7,793 nucleotides of DNA from an uncultured Oscillospiraceae bacterium (GCA_934668605.1 CAKUNY010000089.1:1-7793), one strand, 5' to 3'; shown: positions 1-7,412, numbered from the stretch's first letter. Made by a program: numbers and translations. The notes: generated by a model not told the origin, from the sequence alone.

Positions 1-77
1 CACATCGCGTACCTCATCATGATCTGTACGCTCAAGCAGTCTCTGAGCCTGTCGATGCTCCAGACGCTGCTGCCCGG
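1..77 (+). repeat. Left arm of exact 77-bp terminal inverted repeat
   Basis: Bases 1-77 are the exact reverse complement of 7717-7793. The first mismatch is at base 78 (a here, g in the other copy). Beyond it, similarity continues at about 90% through the gene and its terminator (to about 392). The exact length of 77 suggests a k-mer boundary from assembly rather than a biological end. Confidence 0.95.
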
Positions 78-348
78 AAATCTGCCGGTGGAGGACGTAA
101 AGCGCGCGTATTCCTCCTTTGCCCAGCGGCACAGCCTCTGCGCGCAGTATTTTGTCGACCAGGTGAAGCTCTCGGCCGCGGCCATGTTAGATCGCGAAAT
201 GGTCACAGAGCTTGCCGTACAGGACGCGACGGAGCTCATCGCCTCGGCGGCGATTTTAAGCGGCCTTGCCAAGCTCTTCGCCGAAAAGCTGCTGCTGTTA
301 AAAGACAAGACGTTAGAAACCGGCGGCAGCATCGAAATCATCGAATAA
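1..348 (+). CDS. C-terminal part of an unidentified helical protein, left copy of an inverted paralog pair
   Basis: The reading frame is open from base 1 (H-I-A-Y-L-I before the first Met) and ends at TAA 346-348. The ATG at 19 has no Shine-Dalgarno sequence in front of it, so this is most likely the last ~115 residues of a longer protein whose start lies outside the window. The visible part is rich in Leu and Ala, looks all-helical (segments around SLSLSMLQTLL, LIASAAILSGLAKLFAEKLLLL) and ends in the acidic tail GGSIEIIE. I do not recognise the family. A near-identical copy lies inverted at the right edge (7446-7793): five residue differences in the 109 residues after Met19 (V/E, K/R, E/D, A/S, A/S) with mostly synonymous base changes, so both copies appear to be under purifying selection. 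The gene converges on glpK and shares a bidirectional terminator with it. A transposase C-terminus was considered but nothing specific supports it. Confidence 0.7.
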   Translation, partial: HIAYLIMICTLKQSLSLSMLQTLLPGNLPVEDVKRAYSSFAQRHSLCAQYFVDQVKLSAAAMLDREMVTELAVQDATELIASAAILSGLAKLFAEKLLLLKDKTLETGGSIEIIE

Positions 349-352
349 AAAC

Positions 353-390
353 GCTCCCTCGATTCCCATGCAGAATCGAGGGAGCATTTT

Positions 391-392
<2 letters not shown>
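353..392. terminator. Bidirectional intrinsic terminator shared by the left partial gene and glpK
   Basis: A perfect 13-bp stem (353-365 GCTCCCTCGATTC with 373-385) encloses a 7-base loop (ccatgca). Six T follow on the + strand (387-392) and an A-run precedes the stem (T-run on the - strand), so it can stop both convergent transcripts. The glpK stop codon (391-393) is built into the T-run. A related hairpin with the same GATTC-CATGCA-GAATC core lies behind the right-edge paralog, so the terminator was duplicated together with the gene. Confidence 0.92.
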
Positions 393-1893
<1,501 letters not shown>

Positions 1894-1901
1894 TTAATTT
1901 G

Positions 1902-2064
1902 GGGCAGCACCGCACAATTGCGTCGGCGCGCTTCGGCGGATCTTTTCCGCCAATCCCGCGGTTTGAAAAGCGAGAAATACACAAAGTATTCCTTCGCTTT
2001 CCAAACCTTGACTTGGCGAAAAACCTCTCGCCGAATCTGCTTGCCGAATTGTGCGGTGCTGCCC
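1902..2064. repeat. 163-bp palindromic (MITE-like) element
   Basis: The outermost 18 bases are exact inverted repeats (1902-1919 against 2047-2064, AATTGTGCGGTGCTGCCC). The complementarity continues imperfectly through CTTCGGCG..TCCGCCAA against TTGGCG..CGCCGAA, then TTTGAAAAGCGA against TCGCTTTCCAAA, down to AATAC/GTATT around a 5-base centre (acaaa, 1981-1985). Transcribed on either strand it would fold into one ~80-bp imperfect hairpin. Both strands carry ~70-codon open frames with similar peptides (QHRTI, LCGAA), a by-product of the symmetry and not a gene. No target duplication is evident. Size and form fit a non-autonomous mobile element, but function is unknown. Confidence 0.85.
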
Positions 2065-2069
2065 TGATA

Positions 2070-2234
2070 TCAAAGCGTTTTGACGCGGTACTCGAAATTC
2101 TCGCAAATTAAGACGCTTCCCTCGCGGATCCCGTCCGGCAGCAACGCCAGCGCCACCTCCGTGCGCGTTCCGCTTTCGGATACCAGAACCGCGTAGTCTC
2201 CCGCGATTTCCGCGACCGTCCGTTCAAAAATCAT
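2070..2234 (-). CDS. Small DUF3006-like protein (54 aa)
   Basis: ATG at 2232-2234 has a perfect AAGGAG site (2240-2245) five bases upstream, and the frame ends at TGA (2070-2072). The product begins MIFERTVAEIAGDYAVLVSE and contains GDYAVL, LLPDGIREGSVLI and a final YRVKTL. This matches my memory of the DUF3006 pattern: R/E-I-E-G-D-Y-A-V-L, acidic linker, LP-x-G-V-K-E-G-D-V-L, then Y-x-V. These are small beta-rich proteins of unknown function, in other Firmicutes often found beside a ComEC-like metallo-beta-lactamase gene, which is not in this window. The product is somewhat short for the family because it lacks the usual charged C-terminal helix. The stop lies six bases from the palindromic element (2064), so an insertion may have trimmed the C-terminus; that is inference. 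It has its own promoter and probably co-transcribes glpK. Confidence 0.8.
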   Translation of the reverse strand: MIFERTVAEIAGDYAVLVSESGTRTEVALALLPDGIREGSVLICENFEYRVKTL

Positions 2235-2247
2235 GGCTGCTCCTTCC

Positions 2248-2271
2248 CGCCCGCAAGGGGGCGTTTTGTTT
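2248..2271. other. Short GC hairpin followed by T-rich tract
   Basis: A 5-bp stem CGCCC/GGGCG (2248-2252 with 2259-2263) is followed on the + strand by TTTTGTTTTTT. It resembles a weak intrinsic terminator for + strand reads leaving the palindrome. On the - strand the same hairpin sits in the leader of the DUF3006 gene, two bases upstream of its AAGGAG. Which role applies, if any, cannot be told. Confidence 0.3.
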
Positions 2272-2282
2272 TTTCTGCGTCT

Positions 2283-2313
2283 ACTATATCATACTTTCCG
2301 CCTTTTTGCACAA
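2283..2313 (-). promoter_or_regulatory. Promoter for the DUF3006 gene (and probably glpK)
   Basis: On the minus strand there is an extended -10 TGATATAGT (TATAGT at 2283-2288) with TTGTGC (2308-2313) as a -35, spacing 19. The TTGTGC hexamer is also the -35 of the promoter at 2819-2847. No comparable promoter was seen between here and the glpK start. Confidence 0.55.
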
Positions 2314-2325
2314 CCTATTGCAAAA
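2304..2325. promoter_or_regulatory. Inverted repeat TTTTGCA-N8-TGCAAAA, possible operator
   Basis: A perfect 7-bp inverted repeat with an 8-base spacer overlaps the -35 hexamer of the minus-strand promoter and lies 20 bases upstream of the + strand gene at 2346. The position suits a repressor site between divergent genes, but the A/T-rich arms could also be chance. Confidence 0.3.
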
Positions 2326-2345
2326 GAACACGGGAGGAATCTTCT

Positions 2346-2777
2346 ATGAACCACGATACAAAGGCGCTTTTGCTCGAGTGCGGCGCGGGTGTCCAGATGG
2401 CCGTCGGCGCAATCGACGATGTGCTCGGCCAGACACGGGACAAAAAGCTGGAGCAGGCGCTTCTTTCCTGCCGCGAGGCGCACAAAGCGCTTGGGCAGCA
2501 GACGAAGGCGCTTTTGGATGCCGAGCACATCCCGGAGAAGGGCGCGAACGCGATGGCGCGCAGCATGTCCTGGCTCAAAACGAGCACAAAGCTTGCCGTC
2601 TCCCCCGCCGACGAGACGGTCGCCGACCTCATCACCGACGGCTGCAACATGGGCGTCAAGTCCCTCATCCGCTACCGCAACCGCTATCCGAACGCCAGCG
2701 AAACCGCGCGCAGCATCGCCGGGCAGCTCATCGACTCCGAGCAGACGCTCTGCAAGTCCATGCAGGCGTATTTATAA
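2346..2777 (+). CDS. Hypothetical small helical protein (143 aa)
   Basis: The start is supported by GGGAGG (2332-2337) eight bases upstream. The product has no signal peptide or membrane segment and appears to be a bundle of four or five helices: roughly residues 3-27, 33-60, 64-84 (short), 87-112 and 116-142. The pattern of evenly spaced Leu/Ala with Glu/Asp/His in the first helices is reminiscent of ferritin-like or DUF2383-type bundles, but I see no complete pair of ExxH metal motifs. A conserved-looking stretch is ADLITDGCNMGVKSLIRYRN (93-112). Three Cys (12, 42, 100) are spread out, with a fourth at 136. I do not recognise the family with certainty. It is transcribed away from the DUF3006/glpK unit and is followed after 102 bases by a cytidylate kinase-like gene that has its own promoter. 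Confidence 0.85.
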   Translation: MNHDTKALLLECGAGVQMAVGAIDDVLGQTRDKKLEQALLSCREAHKALGQQTKALLDAEHIPEKGANAMARSMSWLKTSTKLAVSPADETVADLITDGCNMGVKSLIRYRNRYPNASETARSIAGQLIDSEQTLCKSMQAYL

Positions 2778-2818
2778 TATTTGCACAATTTTTTAGCGCA
2801 CGCAGCAAAATTTTTTCG

Positions 2819-2847
2819 TTGTGCTTTTTTCCCCCGTGGTGTATAAT
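2819..2847 (+). promoter_or_regulatory. Near-consensus sigma-A promoter for the cytidylate kinase-like gene
   Basis: TTGTGC (2819-2824), a 17-base spacer and a perfect TATAAT (2842-2847) lie 32 bases upstream of the ATG. The ribosome site AAGGGGG (2865-2871) follows. The -35 is the right half of GCACAA/TTGTGC, a 6-bp inverted repeat whose left half is at 2781-2786. Confidence 0.85.
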
Positions 2848-2879
2848 GGAAGCATCCAAAGAGCAAGGGGGAATCATCC

Positions 2880-3488
2880 ATGACAAACAAAGTGATTACC
2901 ATCAGCCGGCAGTTCGGCAGCGGCGGCAGAACCATTGGCAAGAAGGTCGCCGAGAAGCTCGGAATTCCCTACTATGACAAGGAGCTGGTCGATCAGGTGG
3001 CCAAGGAAAGCGGCTTCTCGCACGAGTTCATCGAAGAGATCGGCGAATATGCCTCCGTCACCAGCAGCTTCCTGTTCAATATCGCGGTTTCCGCCCATCC
3101 GATGGGTCTGATCGACACGATGTCCGTTTCCGACAAGCTCTATGTCTGCCAGACGAACGTGATTCGTGATCTGGCCGCGAAGGGGCCTTGCGTCATTGTC
3201 GGCCGCTGCGCGGACTTCATTCTGAAAGACCGTCCCGATACGCTGCACATCTTCATCCACTCCGACATGGAGCACCGCGCCGAGCGTATCGTGCGTCTGT
3301 ACGGCGAGACGAAGCAGACCCCGCAGAAGCGCCTGCAGGAAAAAGACAGCAAGCGCAAGGTCTATTACAAGCACTACACCAACTGCAACTGGGGCGAAGC
3401 GGAAAACTACGACCTCTGCCTCGACTCCGGCACGCTGGGCGTCGACAAGTGCGCCGATATCATCTGCGACGTCGCGCTCATGCCGTAA
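2880..3488 (+). CDS. Cytidylate kinase-like family protein
   Basis: This is a 202-residue P-loop protein of the Cytidylate_kin2 type (AAA-like, PF13189 as remembered). It opens with a beta strand and phosphate-binding loop, ITISRQFGSGGRTIG (6-20), in which Gly-Ser-Gly-Gly-Arg replaces the usual GxxxxGK[ST]. This is followed by YYDKEL (31-36), the strand CVIVGRCADFIL (104-115) and an Arg/Lys-rich lid, EKDSKRKVYYKHYTNCNW (154-171). Clostridial genomes often carry such proteins in addition to the housekeeping Cmk. The nucleotide substrate is not established, so CMP phosphorylation is only the name-based guess. It is single-gene transcribed: strong promoter at 2819-2847, ribosome site AAGGGGG eight bases upstream, and an intrinsic terminator 15 bases after the stop. 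Confidence 0.93.
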   Translation: MTNKVITISRQFGSGGRTIGKKVAEKLGIPYYDKELVDQVAKESGFSHEFIEEIGEYASVTSSFLFNIAVSAHPMGLIDTMSVSDKLYVCQTNVIRDLAAKGPCVIVGRCADFILKDRPDTLHIFIHSDMEHRAERIVRLYGETKQTPQKRLQEKDSKRKVYYKHYTNCNWGEAENYDLCLDSGTLGVDKCADIICDVALMP

Positions 3489-3503
3489 CGAACAAAACAG
3501 CAC

Positions 3504-3543
3504 AAAAAACCCGGTCATGGAAACCTCCATGACCGGGTTTTTT
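3504..3543. terminator. Strong bidirectional intrinsic terminator
   Basis: A perfect 12-bp stem CCCGGTCATGGA (3510-3521) pairs with 3526-3537 around an aacc tetraloop. It is flanked by A6 (3504-3509) and T6 (3538-3543), so it works on both strands. It ends the cytidylate kinase-like gene and can also catch transcription from the convergent DUF4317 gene. Confidence 0.95.
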
Positions 3544-3591
3544 AATTCTGCAAGGGAATACTATGCACGTTATGCGCGTTCCCGGGAAGTT

Positions 3592-3696
3592 CGTAGGGGC
3601 GGACGACTCTGTCCGCCCGGCAAAACGCACTTCCGAAACGCGAAAACCACCGGCGAAATCGTTGGTACCCTTGGGCGGACAGGGTCCGCCCCTACG
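3592..3696. repeat. 105-bp palindromic intergenic repeat (GTAGGGGCGGAC type)
   Basis: Exact 13-bp outer inverted repeats CGTAGGGGCGGAC (3592-3604) and GTCCGCCCCTACG (3684-3696) bound the element. Each arm is itself a hairpin: GGGCGGAC-gactct-GTCCGCCC at 3597-3618 and GGGCGGAC-agg-GTCCGCCC at 3673-3691. The interior carries no gene. It lies in the 180 bases between the terminator at 3504-3543 and the end of DUF4317. No T-run follows on either strand, so it is not an intrinsic terminator. I recall similar GGGGCGGAC repeats as dispersed intergenic elements in gut Clostridia; copy number in this genome cannot be judged here. Confidence 0.85.
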
Positions 3697-3723
3697 CATA
3701 TAAGGAAAATTCGAAAAATGTAC

Positions 3724-4854
3724 TCATTCGTCGAGATCGACCTGGATGCCGTTGACCTCTACGCCGTCGTCGGCGCAGATGAGAAGATACTTGACCCCGC
3801 CGATAACGCGCGTCTGGACAAGGTCTGTGCGCTCGGGGTTTACTTGAATGGTCACGTCCGGCGTTTTGAGCTGGAACCTCTTCGCGTCGATGAGGTTCGC
3901 AGGGCTCAAAGCCGCGTCGGCTCCGAAGTGCTGGTCAAACTCAACGTTGAATTTCGCAAGCTTCGCCTCCTCGACGCCGCAGGTGGAAAGCACGTCCGAT
4001 ACCTCCTGGCGGCTGACAACGAGCGGCTCGTCGGATTTGAGCTCCTTGTGCGCCTCGATGTTCTGCCGCAGCTGCTCATGCACCTTCTGCACCAGAGGCA
4101 GACTGCAAGCGTCCTCCAGGGACTGGCTCAGGAGCTCTCCGAACGATTCCTTCTGCGCCTCGGCGGGCTCGGGCGGCTCTAATTTGAAAAGCGCCTGCAC
4201 AAGCTCGGGGTGATTGTTCGCGAGGTTGTGGGAATAATACAGGCAGTTATAAAGATTCGTCCGCCGGCCGTCAAAGGCCGGGAAGAGAAAGCCGAGCTTG
4301 GGCGCGCCGACGGTGTAAGCCCCGCCCTGATTGTGAAATTCCTTTTCCTCCGCGTCATAGCGAAGCGCGGCCTTTCCGGGCTTTACGGGGCAGATGGCGC
4401 AGAGCACGTAGGAGAAAACTTCGCTGCCGTCGTCCAGATGCGCGCCGTCCTTGGCCTTGAAGGGCACGTCGTAGCGCTCGTGTGCAAGGAGGATCAGGTA
4501 GTGCTCCTCCGAGGTAAGAGCGTCCGTGATGGTCTTATAGAACGTTTCGAGCGCCTGTTCATCCTCTAACCCCGAGTCTCGCAGCGCCATGAGCAGCCGG
4601 TGCTCGTCAGAGTCCGCCACCTGGCTTGTTTTGAAGCTCAGGTCGATGAGGTTTTTTTCCTGCGCGCCGGACAGGACACGGCGGAAGATGGCCAGATAGC
4701 TCTCCTTGTCCTCCTGGCTCATGAGGGCGACGGACTCGCGGAAGGTGGATAAAATTTCGCCGCTGGATGAAACATAGCAGCCGCGCACGGCGGTCATATT
4801 GGTGCGATCGGGGCGCATTCTTCGCCGCAGCTCGCCGATTTCTTTCGATGTCAT
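3724..4854 (-). CDS. DUF4317 family protein
   Basis: The 376-residue product matches DUF4317 along its length as I remember the family: N-terminal KEIGELRRRMRPD (4-16) and RGCYVSSSGEI (24-34), LSGAQEKNLIDLSF (61-74), central YVLCAICPVKPGKAALRYD (149-167), LGFLFPAFDGRRTNLYNCLY (187-206), and C-terminal KTPDVTIQVNPERTDLVQTR (330-349) ending in VEVNGIQVDLDE. Function is unknown; the family is typical of Clostridia. No signal peptide or membrane segment is seen, so it is probably cytosolic. The start at 4854 (MTSKE) is chosen over an upstream in-frame ATG at 4899 because AAGGAAG (4862-4868) sits seven bases before it and the upstream codons overlap the promoter. It is divergent from hflK and convergent with the cytidylate kinase-like gene. 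Confidence 0.93.
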   Translation of the reverse strand: MTSKEIGELRRRMRPDRTNMTAVRGCYVSSSGEILSTFRESVALMSQEDKESYLAIFRRVLSGAQEKNLIDLSFKTSQVADSDEHRLLMALRDSGLEDEQALETFYKTITDALTSEEHYLILLAHERYDVPFKAKDGAHLDDGSEVFSYVLCAICPVKPGKAALRYDAEEKEFHNQGGAYTVGAPKLGFLFPAFDGRRTNLYNCLYYSHNLANNHPELVQALFKLEPPEPAEAQKESFGELLSQSLEDACSLPLVQKVHEQLRQNIEAHKELKSDEPLVVSRQEVSDVLSTCGVEEAKLAKFNVEFDQHFGADAALSPANLIDAKRFQLKTPDVTIQVNPERTDLVQTRVIGGVKYLLICADDGVEVNGIQVDLDE

Positions 4855-4861
4855 AGCAGTA

Positions 4862-4868
4862 CTTCCTT
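4862..4868 (-). promoter_or_regulatory. Ribosome binding site deciding the DUF4317 start
   Basis: AAGGAAG on the minus strand, seven bases before ATG 4852-4854. The alternative ATG at 4899 has no such site and would place the -10 element inside the coding region. Confidence 0.75.
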
Positions 4869-4889
4869 TGCTTAAAGTGCGTGCAATAT

Positions 4890-4898
4890 AGTATAACA
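4890..4898 (-). promoter_or_regulatory. Extended -10 promoter for DUF4317
   Basis: TGTTATACT on the minus strand (TATACT at 4890-4895 with a TG motif one base upstream). The -35 region (TGGCAA at spacing 17) is poor, which fits an extended -10 promoter. Confidence 0.55.
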
Positions 4899-4939
4899 CA
4901 AATTTTCCGGCATTGCCACTACCGAAGCGGGCGCCCGTC

Positions 4940-4948
4940 TGTTAAAAT
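4940..4948 (+). promoter_or_regulatory. Extended -10 promoter for the hflK-hflC-LOR operon
   Basis: TGTTAAAAT (TAAAAT at 4943-4948 with TG one base upstream) lies 59 bases before the hflK ATG. No good -35 is present at the usual distance. It is back to back with the DUF4317 promoter within the 153-base divergent intergenic region, so the two could share a regulator. Confidence 0.5.
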
Positions 4949-5007
4949 GAAACGGAACAAAGAAGCGGAAGCGTTCGTCAAATCCCCAAACCCGAAAGGA
5001 GAACGAG

Positions 5008-6021
5008 ATGGAATACAACGAAAATTCCTACTACCCCGGCCAGAGCCCGGACGACAATCAGCCCAAGCGGAAAAAGCCGCAAAGCCGCGGCTTCTGGAAG
5101 CTTCTGTGGCTGGTTCCCGTGCTTCTGATCATCGCCGGTCTGGCGATGGACTCTTTTTACACGCTGACAGAAGACCAGTACGCCGTCATTACGACCTTCG
5201 GCAAGCCCACGACGGTTTCGGCCTCGGGTCTACAGATGAAAATCCCGCTCGTCCAGCGCGTAAGCCTGGTGTCCAAGTCCATTCAGGGCTTCCCGCTTGG
5301 CTACCGGACGGACAGCAATGAATCGGTCGACGATGAGTCGCTCATGATCACGTATGACTATAACTTCGTGAACGTCGACTTTTATGTCGAGTACCGCGTG
5401 ACAGACCCGGTCAAGTATCTCTATAACTCGAGCGACCCCGTCGGCATTTTGAAAATGCTCTGCCAGAGCTATATCCGCGACACCATCGGCCTTTACAACG
5501 TCGACAGCGTTATTACGACCGGCAAGAGCGAAATTCAGTCCGAGATCAAGCAGAAGGTCATGAACCGGCTCGAGCAGGAGGATCTCGGCATTCAGCTGAC
5601 GAACCTCACGATTCAGGACGCCGAGCCGCCCACGCTCGAGGTACAGCAGGCGTTCACCGCCGTGGAAACCGCCAAGCAGTCGGCAGACACCGCGGTCAAC
5701 AACGCGAAAAAGTACGCCAACGAGGTGACCCCTGCCGCCTCCGCCGACGCAGACCAGATCATCAAGCAGGCCGAGGCCTACCGCGAGAGCAAAATCAACG
5801 AAGCAGAGGGTCAGGCGGCCAGATTCACAGAGCTTTTCGCCGAGTATCAGAACTATCCGCTCATCACGAAGCAGCGGCTGTTCTATGAGGCGATGGAGGA
5901 GATCCTCCCCGACATGAAGCTCTATATCGTAGATGCCAATACGGGCGTGCAGACGGCGCTGCCGCTCGAGTCCTTTGCAAACGTCAGCATGGGCACCACG
6001 GAAGGAGGCGCGGCAAATTGA
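5008..6021 (+). CDS. hflK: HflK-type SPFH-domain membrane protein
   Basis: HflK pairs with HflC in a large ring-shaped membrane complex that in E. coli surrounds and modulates the FtsH protease. The 337 residues show a hydrophilic cytosolic N-terminus (1-29, Pro/Lys-rich), one membrane segment (about 30-47, FWKLLWLVPVLLIIAGLAMD), the SPFH/band-7 domain (about 52-215, with QYAVITTFGKP, VEYRVTDP 128-134 and LTIQDAEPP 200-208) and a coiled-coil region rich in Ala/Glu/Lys (215-285, with IIKQAEAYRESKINEAEGQAA). The tail is typical of HflK: YPLITKQRLFYEAMEEILPD and the ALPLES end. AAAGGAG (4995-5001) lies six bases before the ATG. It is the first gene of a three-gene operon. No ftsH is in the window, so the partner protease must be encoded elsewhere. 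Confidence 0.95.
   Translation: MEYNENSYYPGQSPDDNQPKRKKPQSRGFWKLLWLVPVLLIIAGLAMDSFYTLTEDQYAVITTFGKPTTVSASGLQMKIPLVQRVSLVSKSIQGFPLGYRTDSNESVDDESLMITYDYNFVNVDFYVEYRVTDPVKYLYNSSDPVGILKMLCQSYIRDTIGLYNVDSVITTGKSEIQSEIKQKVMNRLEQEDLGIQLTNLTIQDAEPPTLEVQQAFTAVETAKQSADTAVNNAKKYANEVTPAASADADQIIKQAEAYRESKINEAEGQAARFTELFAEYQNYPLITKQRLFYEAMEEILPDMKLYIVDANTGVQTALPLESFANVSMGTTEGGAAN
6002..6008 (+). promoter_or_regulatory. Ribosome binding site deciding the TTG start of hflC
   Basis: AAGGAGG, nine bases before TTG 6018-6020, inside the end of hflK. The next in-frame ATG is about 69 codons downstream, beyond the membrane anchor, so TTG is clearly the start. Confidence 0.85.
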
Positions 6022-6905
6022 AAAAGGCACTCAAAATCGCAGTTCCGGTCATTCTCGCGCTGGCGCTCGTCGTCATTTTAGCGGGAAGCCTCGTTGTGAC
6101 GCAGCCGGACGAGTATACGATCATCAAGCAGTTTGGCGCGGTCGTGAACATCGTCGACCAGCCGGGGCTGAGCTTCAAAACGCCCTTCGTCCAGTCGGCG
6201 GGCACGCTTCCCAAGACCGAGATGCTATATGATCTGGCGGCGAGCGACGTCATTACATCCGACAAAAAGTCGATGGTCGCCGACAGCTTCGTCCTCTGGA
6301 GAATCACCGACCCCCTCAAATTCATCCAGACGCTCTCCGGCAGCGTCGCGAACGCCGAAAGCCGCATCAACGCGGTCGTCTACAACAGCCTCAAAACTGT
6401 CATCAGCTCCATGAAGCAGGAGGCGGTCATCTCCGGCCGAGACGGCGAGCTTGCGGCGGCGATCATGGAAAACTTCGAGCAGAACTTTGATGATTACGGC
6501 ATTACAGTTCTCGCCATCGAGACAAAGCGCATCGACCTTCCCGACGAAAACAAGGCCGCCGTCTATGAGCGCATGATCTCCGAGCGCGGCAACATTGCGG
6601 CCTCGTATGCTGCCGAGGGCGACGCGCAGGCCAAGCAGATCCGAAGCGAGGCGGACAAGTCCGTTGAGATCACCGTCTCTGAAGCAAAGGCGCAGGCGGA
6701 GCGCATCAAGGCCGAGGGCGAAGCGGAGTATATGCGCGTACTTTCCCAGGCGTATGACACGCAGGAGGAGGCGGACTTTTACGAGTTCATGCGCGCGCTC
6801 GACATGGCCAGAAACGCGCTGACGGGCGAAAACAAGACGCTTGTCATCTCGTCCGATTCTCCGATCGCGCAGATCTTCGCCGGACAGTGGGGGATGGCGC
6901 AATGA
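6018..6905 (+). CDS. hflC: HflC-type SPFH-domain membrane protein
   Basis: This is the second subunit of the HflKC complex. The gene starts with TTG, and the hflK stop overlaps it in TTGA (6018-6021), which implies translational coupling and balanced synthesis. The 295 residues show an N-terminal membrane anchor (about 5-27, very Val/Leu/Ala-rich), an SPFH domain (about 28-185: QPDEYTIIKQFG, VLWRITDPLKF 92-102, the HflC hallmark ETKRIDLPDENKAAVYERM 168-186) and a coiled coil with Ala/Glu/Lys repeats (186-242: EGDAQAKQIRSEADK, AQAERIKAEGEAEYMRVLSQ). The C-terminus ends TLVISSDSPIAQIF, the usual HflC ending (L-V-L-x-x-D-S). Length is normal. Orientation in the envelope should follow family precedent, with the SPFH domain outside the cytoplasm. 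Confidence 0.95.
   Translation: MKKALKIAVPVILALALVVILAGSLVVTQPDEYTIIKQFGAVVNIVDQPGLSFKTPFVQSAGTLPKTEMLYDLAASDVITSDKKSMVADSFVLWRITDPLKFIQTLSGSVANAESRINAVVYNSLKTVISSMKQEAVISGRDGELAAAIMENFEQNFDDYGITVLAIETKRIDLPDENKAAVYERMISERGNIAASYAAEGDAQAKQIRSEADKSVEITVSEAKAQAERIKAEGEAEYMRVLSQAYDTQEEADFYEFMRALDMARNALTGENKTLVISSDSPIAQIFAGQWGMAQ
6889..6894 (+). promoter_or_regulatory. Ribosome binding site deciding the start of the LOR gene
   Basis: GGGGGA, seven bases before ATG 6902-6904, within the last codons of hflC. It favours the ATG at 6902 over the in-frame GTG at 6887, which has no site. Confidence 0.65.
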
Positions 6906-7366
6906 CGCTTTATTTGCAGGAACAGATTTTCTCGTTCGACCATTTTGATATCTGGGACGAGGACGGTAACGTCAAGTATCAGGTCGACCGCGAGCTTTTT
7001 CAGTTCGGGCGCAAGCTCGTCGTGACGGACACGCAGGGGCGGGAGATCTGCTTTGTGCAGCACATTCCGTTCTCCATCCCGTGCTCGTATGAGCTGGCCG
7101 TCCCGGGCGGCAGCGTGCAGCTGGACAGGCACTTTTCTCTCTTCTCCCAGCGCTACTCGATCGACTGCCTTGCCTGGGAGGTCGCGGGCAGCTTCATGAG
7201 TCTGGACTTTTCCATCACGCAGGGAGAGCGGCTCGTTGCGCGCATCGAAAAGGCGTGGCCTGCGTTTCACGACCGCTACCGCCTCGAAATCGCGGACGAA
7301 AAGGATGAGCTCACCGCCCTGTGCGTCGTCCTCGCCATCGACGTCGAAGCCGAGCGGCACAACTGA
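6902..7366 (+). CDS. LURP-one-related (LOR, tubby-like fold) protein
   Basis: The 154-residue product follows the LOR/YxjI pattern: LYLQEQIFSFDHFDIWDEDG (3-22), KYQVDRELFQFGRKLVVTD (25-43), QGREICFVQHIPFSIPCSYEL (45-65), a second repeat with RHFSLFSQRYSID (76-88), GSFMSLDFSITQG (96-108), ARIEKAWPAFHDRYRLEI (113-130) and the closing ALCVVLAID (139-147). The family shares a fold with phospholipid scramblases and the Tubby C-terminal domain; its bacterial function is unknown. There is no signal peptide. The start at 6902 overlaps the hflC stop in ATGA, so it is translationally coupled to hflC and is the third operon gene. That coupling suggests, but does not prove, a role with the HflKC membrane complex. 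The stop is followed after 46 bases by a terminator hairpin. Confidence 0.9.
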   Translation: MTLYLQEQIFSFDHFDIWDEDGNVKYQVDRELFQFGRKLVVTDTQGREICFVQHIPFSIPCSYELAVPGGSVQLDRHFSLFSQRYSIDCLAWEVAGSFMSLDFSITQGERLVARIEKAWPAFHDRYRLEIADEKDELTALCVVLAIDVEAERHN

Positions 7367-7412
7367 GCGCGGCTCGAGAATTTTCCATACACGGACATAT
7401 CAGGAAAAAACG

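Noticed and set aside
1894..2111. Two ~70-codon open frames on opposite strands with similar peptides
   Set aside because: They arise from the symmetry of the palindromic element, and neither has a convincing ribosome site or family.
2781..2830. Possible intrinsic terminator after the 143-residue gene (GCACAA...TTGTGC then T6)
   Set aside because: The stem is only 6 bp with a ~30-base loop or a weak internal pairing, and the T-run is the spacer of a near-consensus promoter. The GCACAA/TTGTGC symmetry is noted with that promoter instead.
3672..3696. Right hairpin of the 105-bp repeat as a terminator for DUF4317
   Set aside because: No T-run follows the hairpin on the minus strand. The strong bidirectional terminator at 3504-3543 is the better candidate.
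3517..4182. 221-codon + strand open frame through the terminator, palindromic repeat and DUF4317
   Set aside because: It runs across a strong terminator and a repeat and is antisense to DUF4317, whose protein matches its family along the full length.
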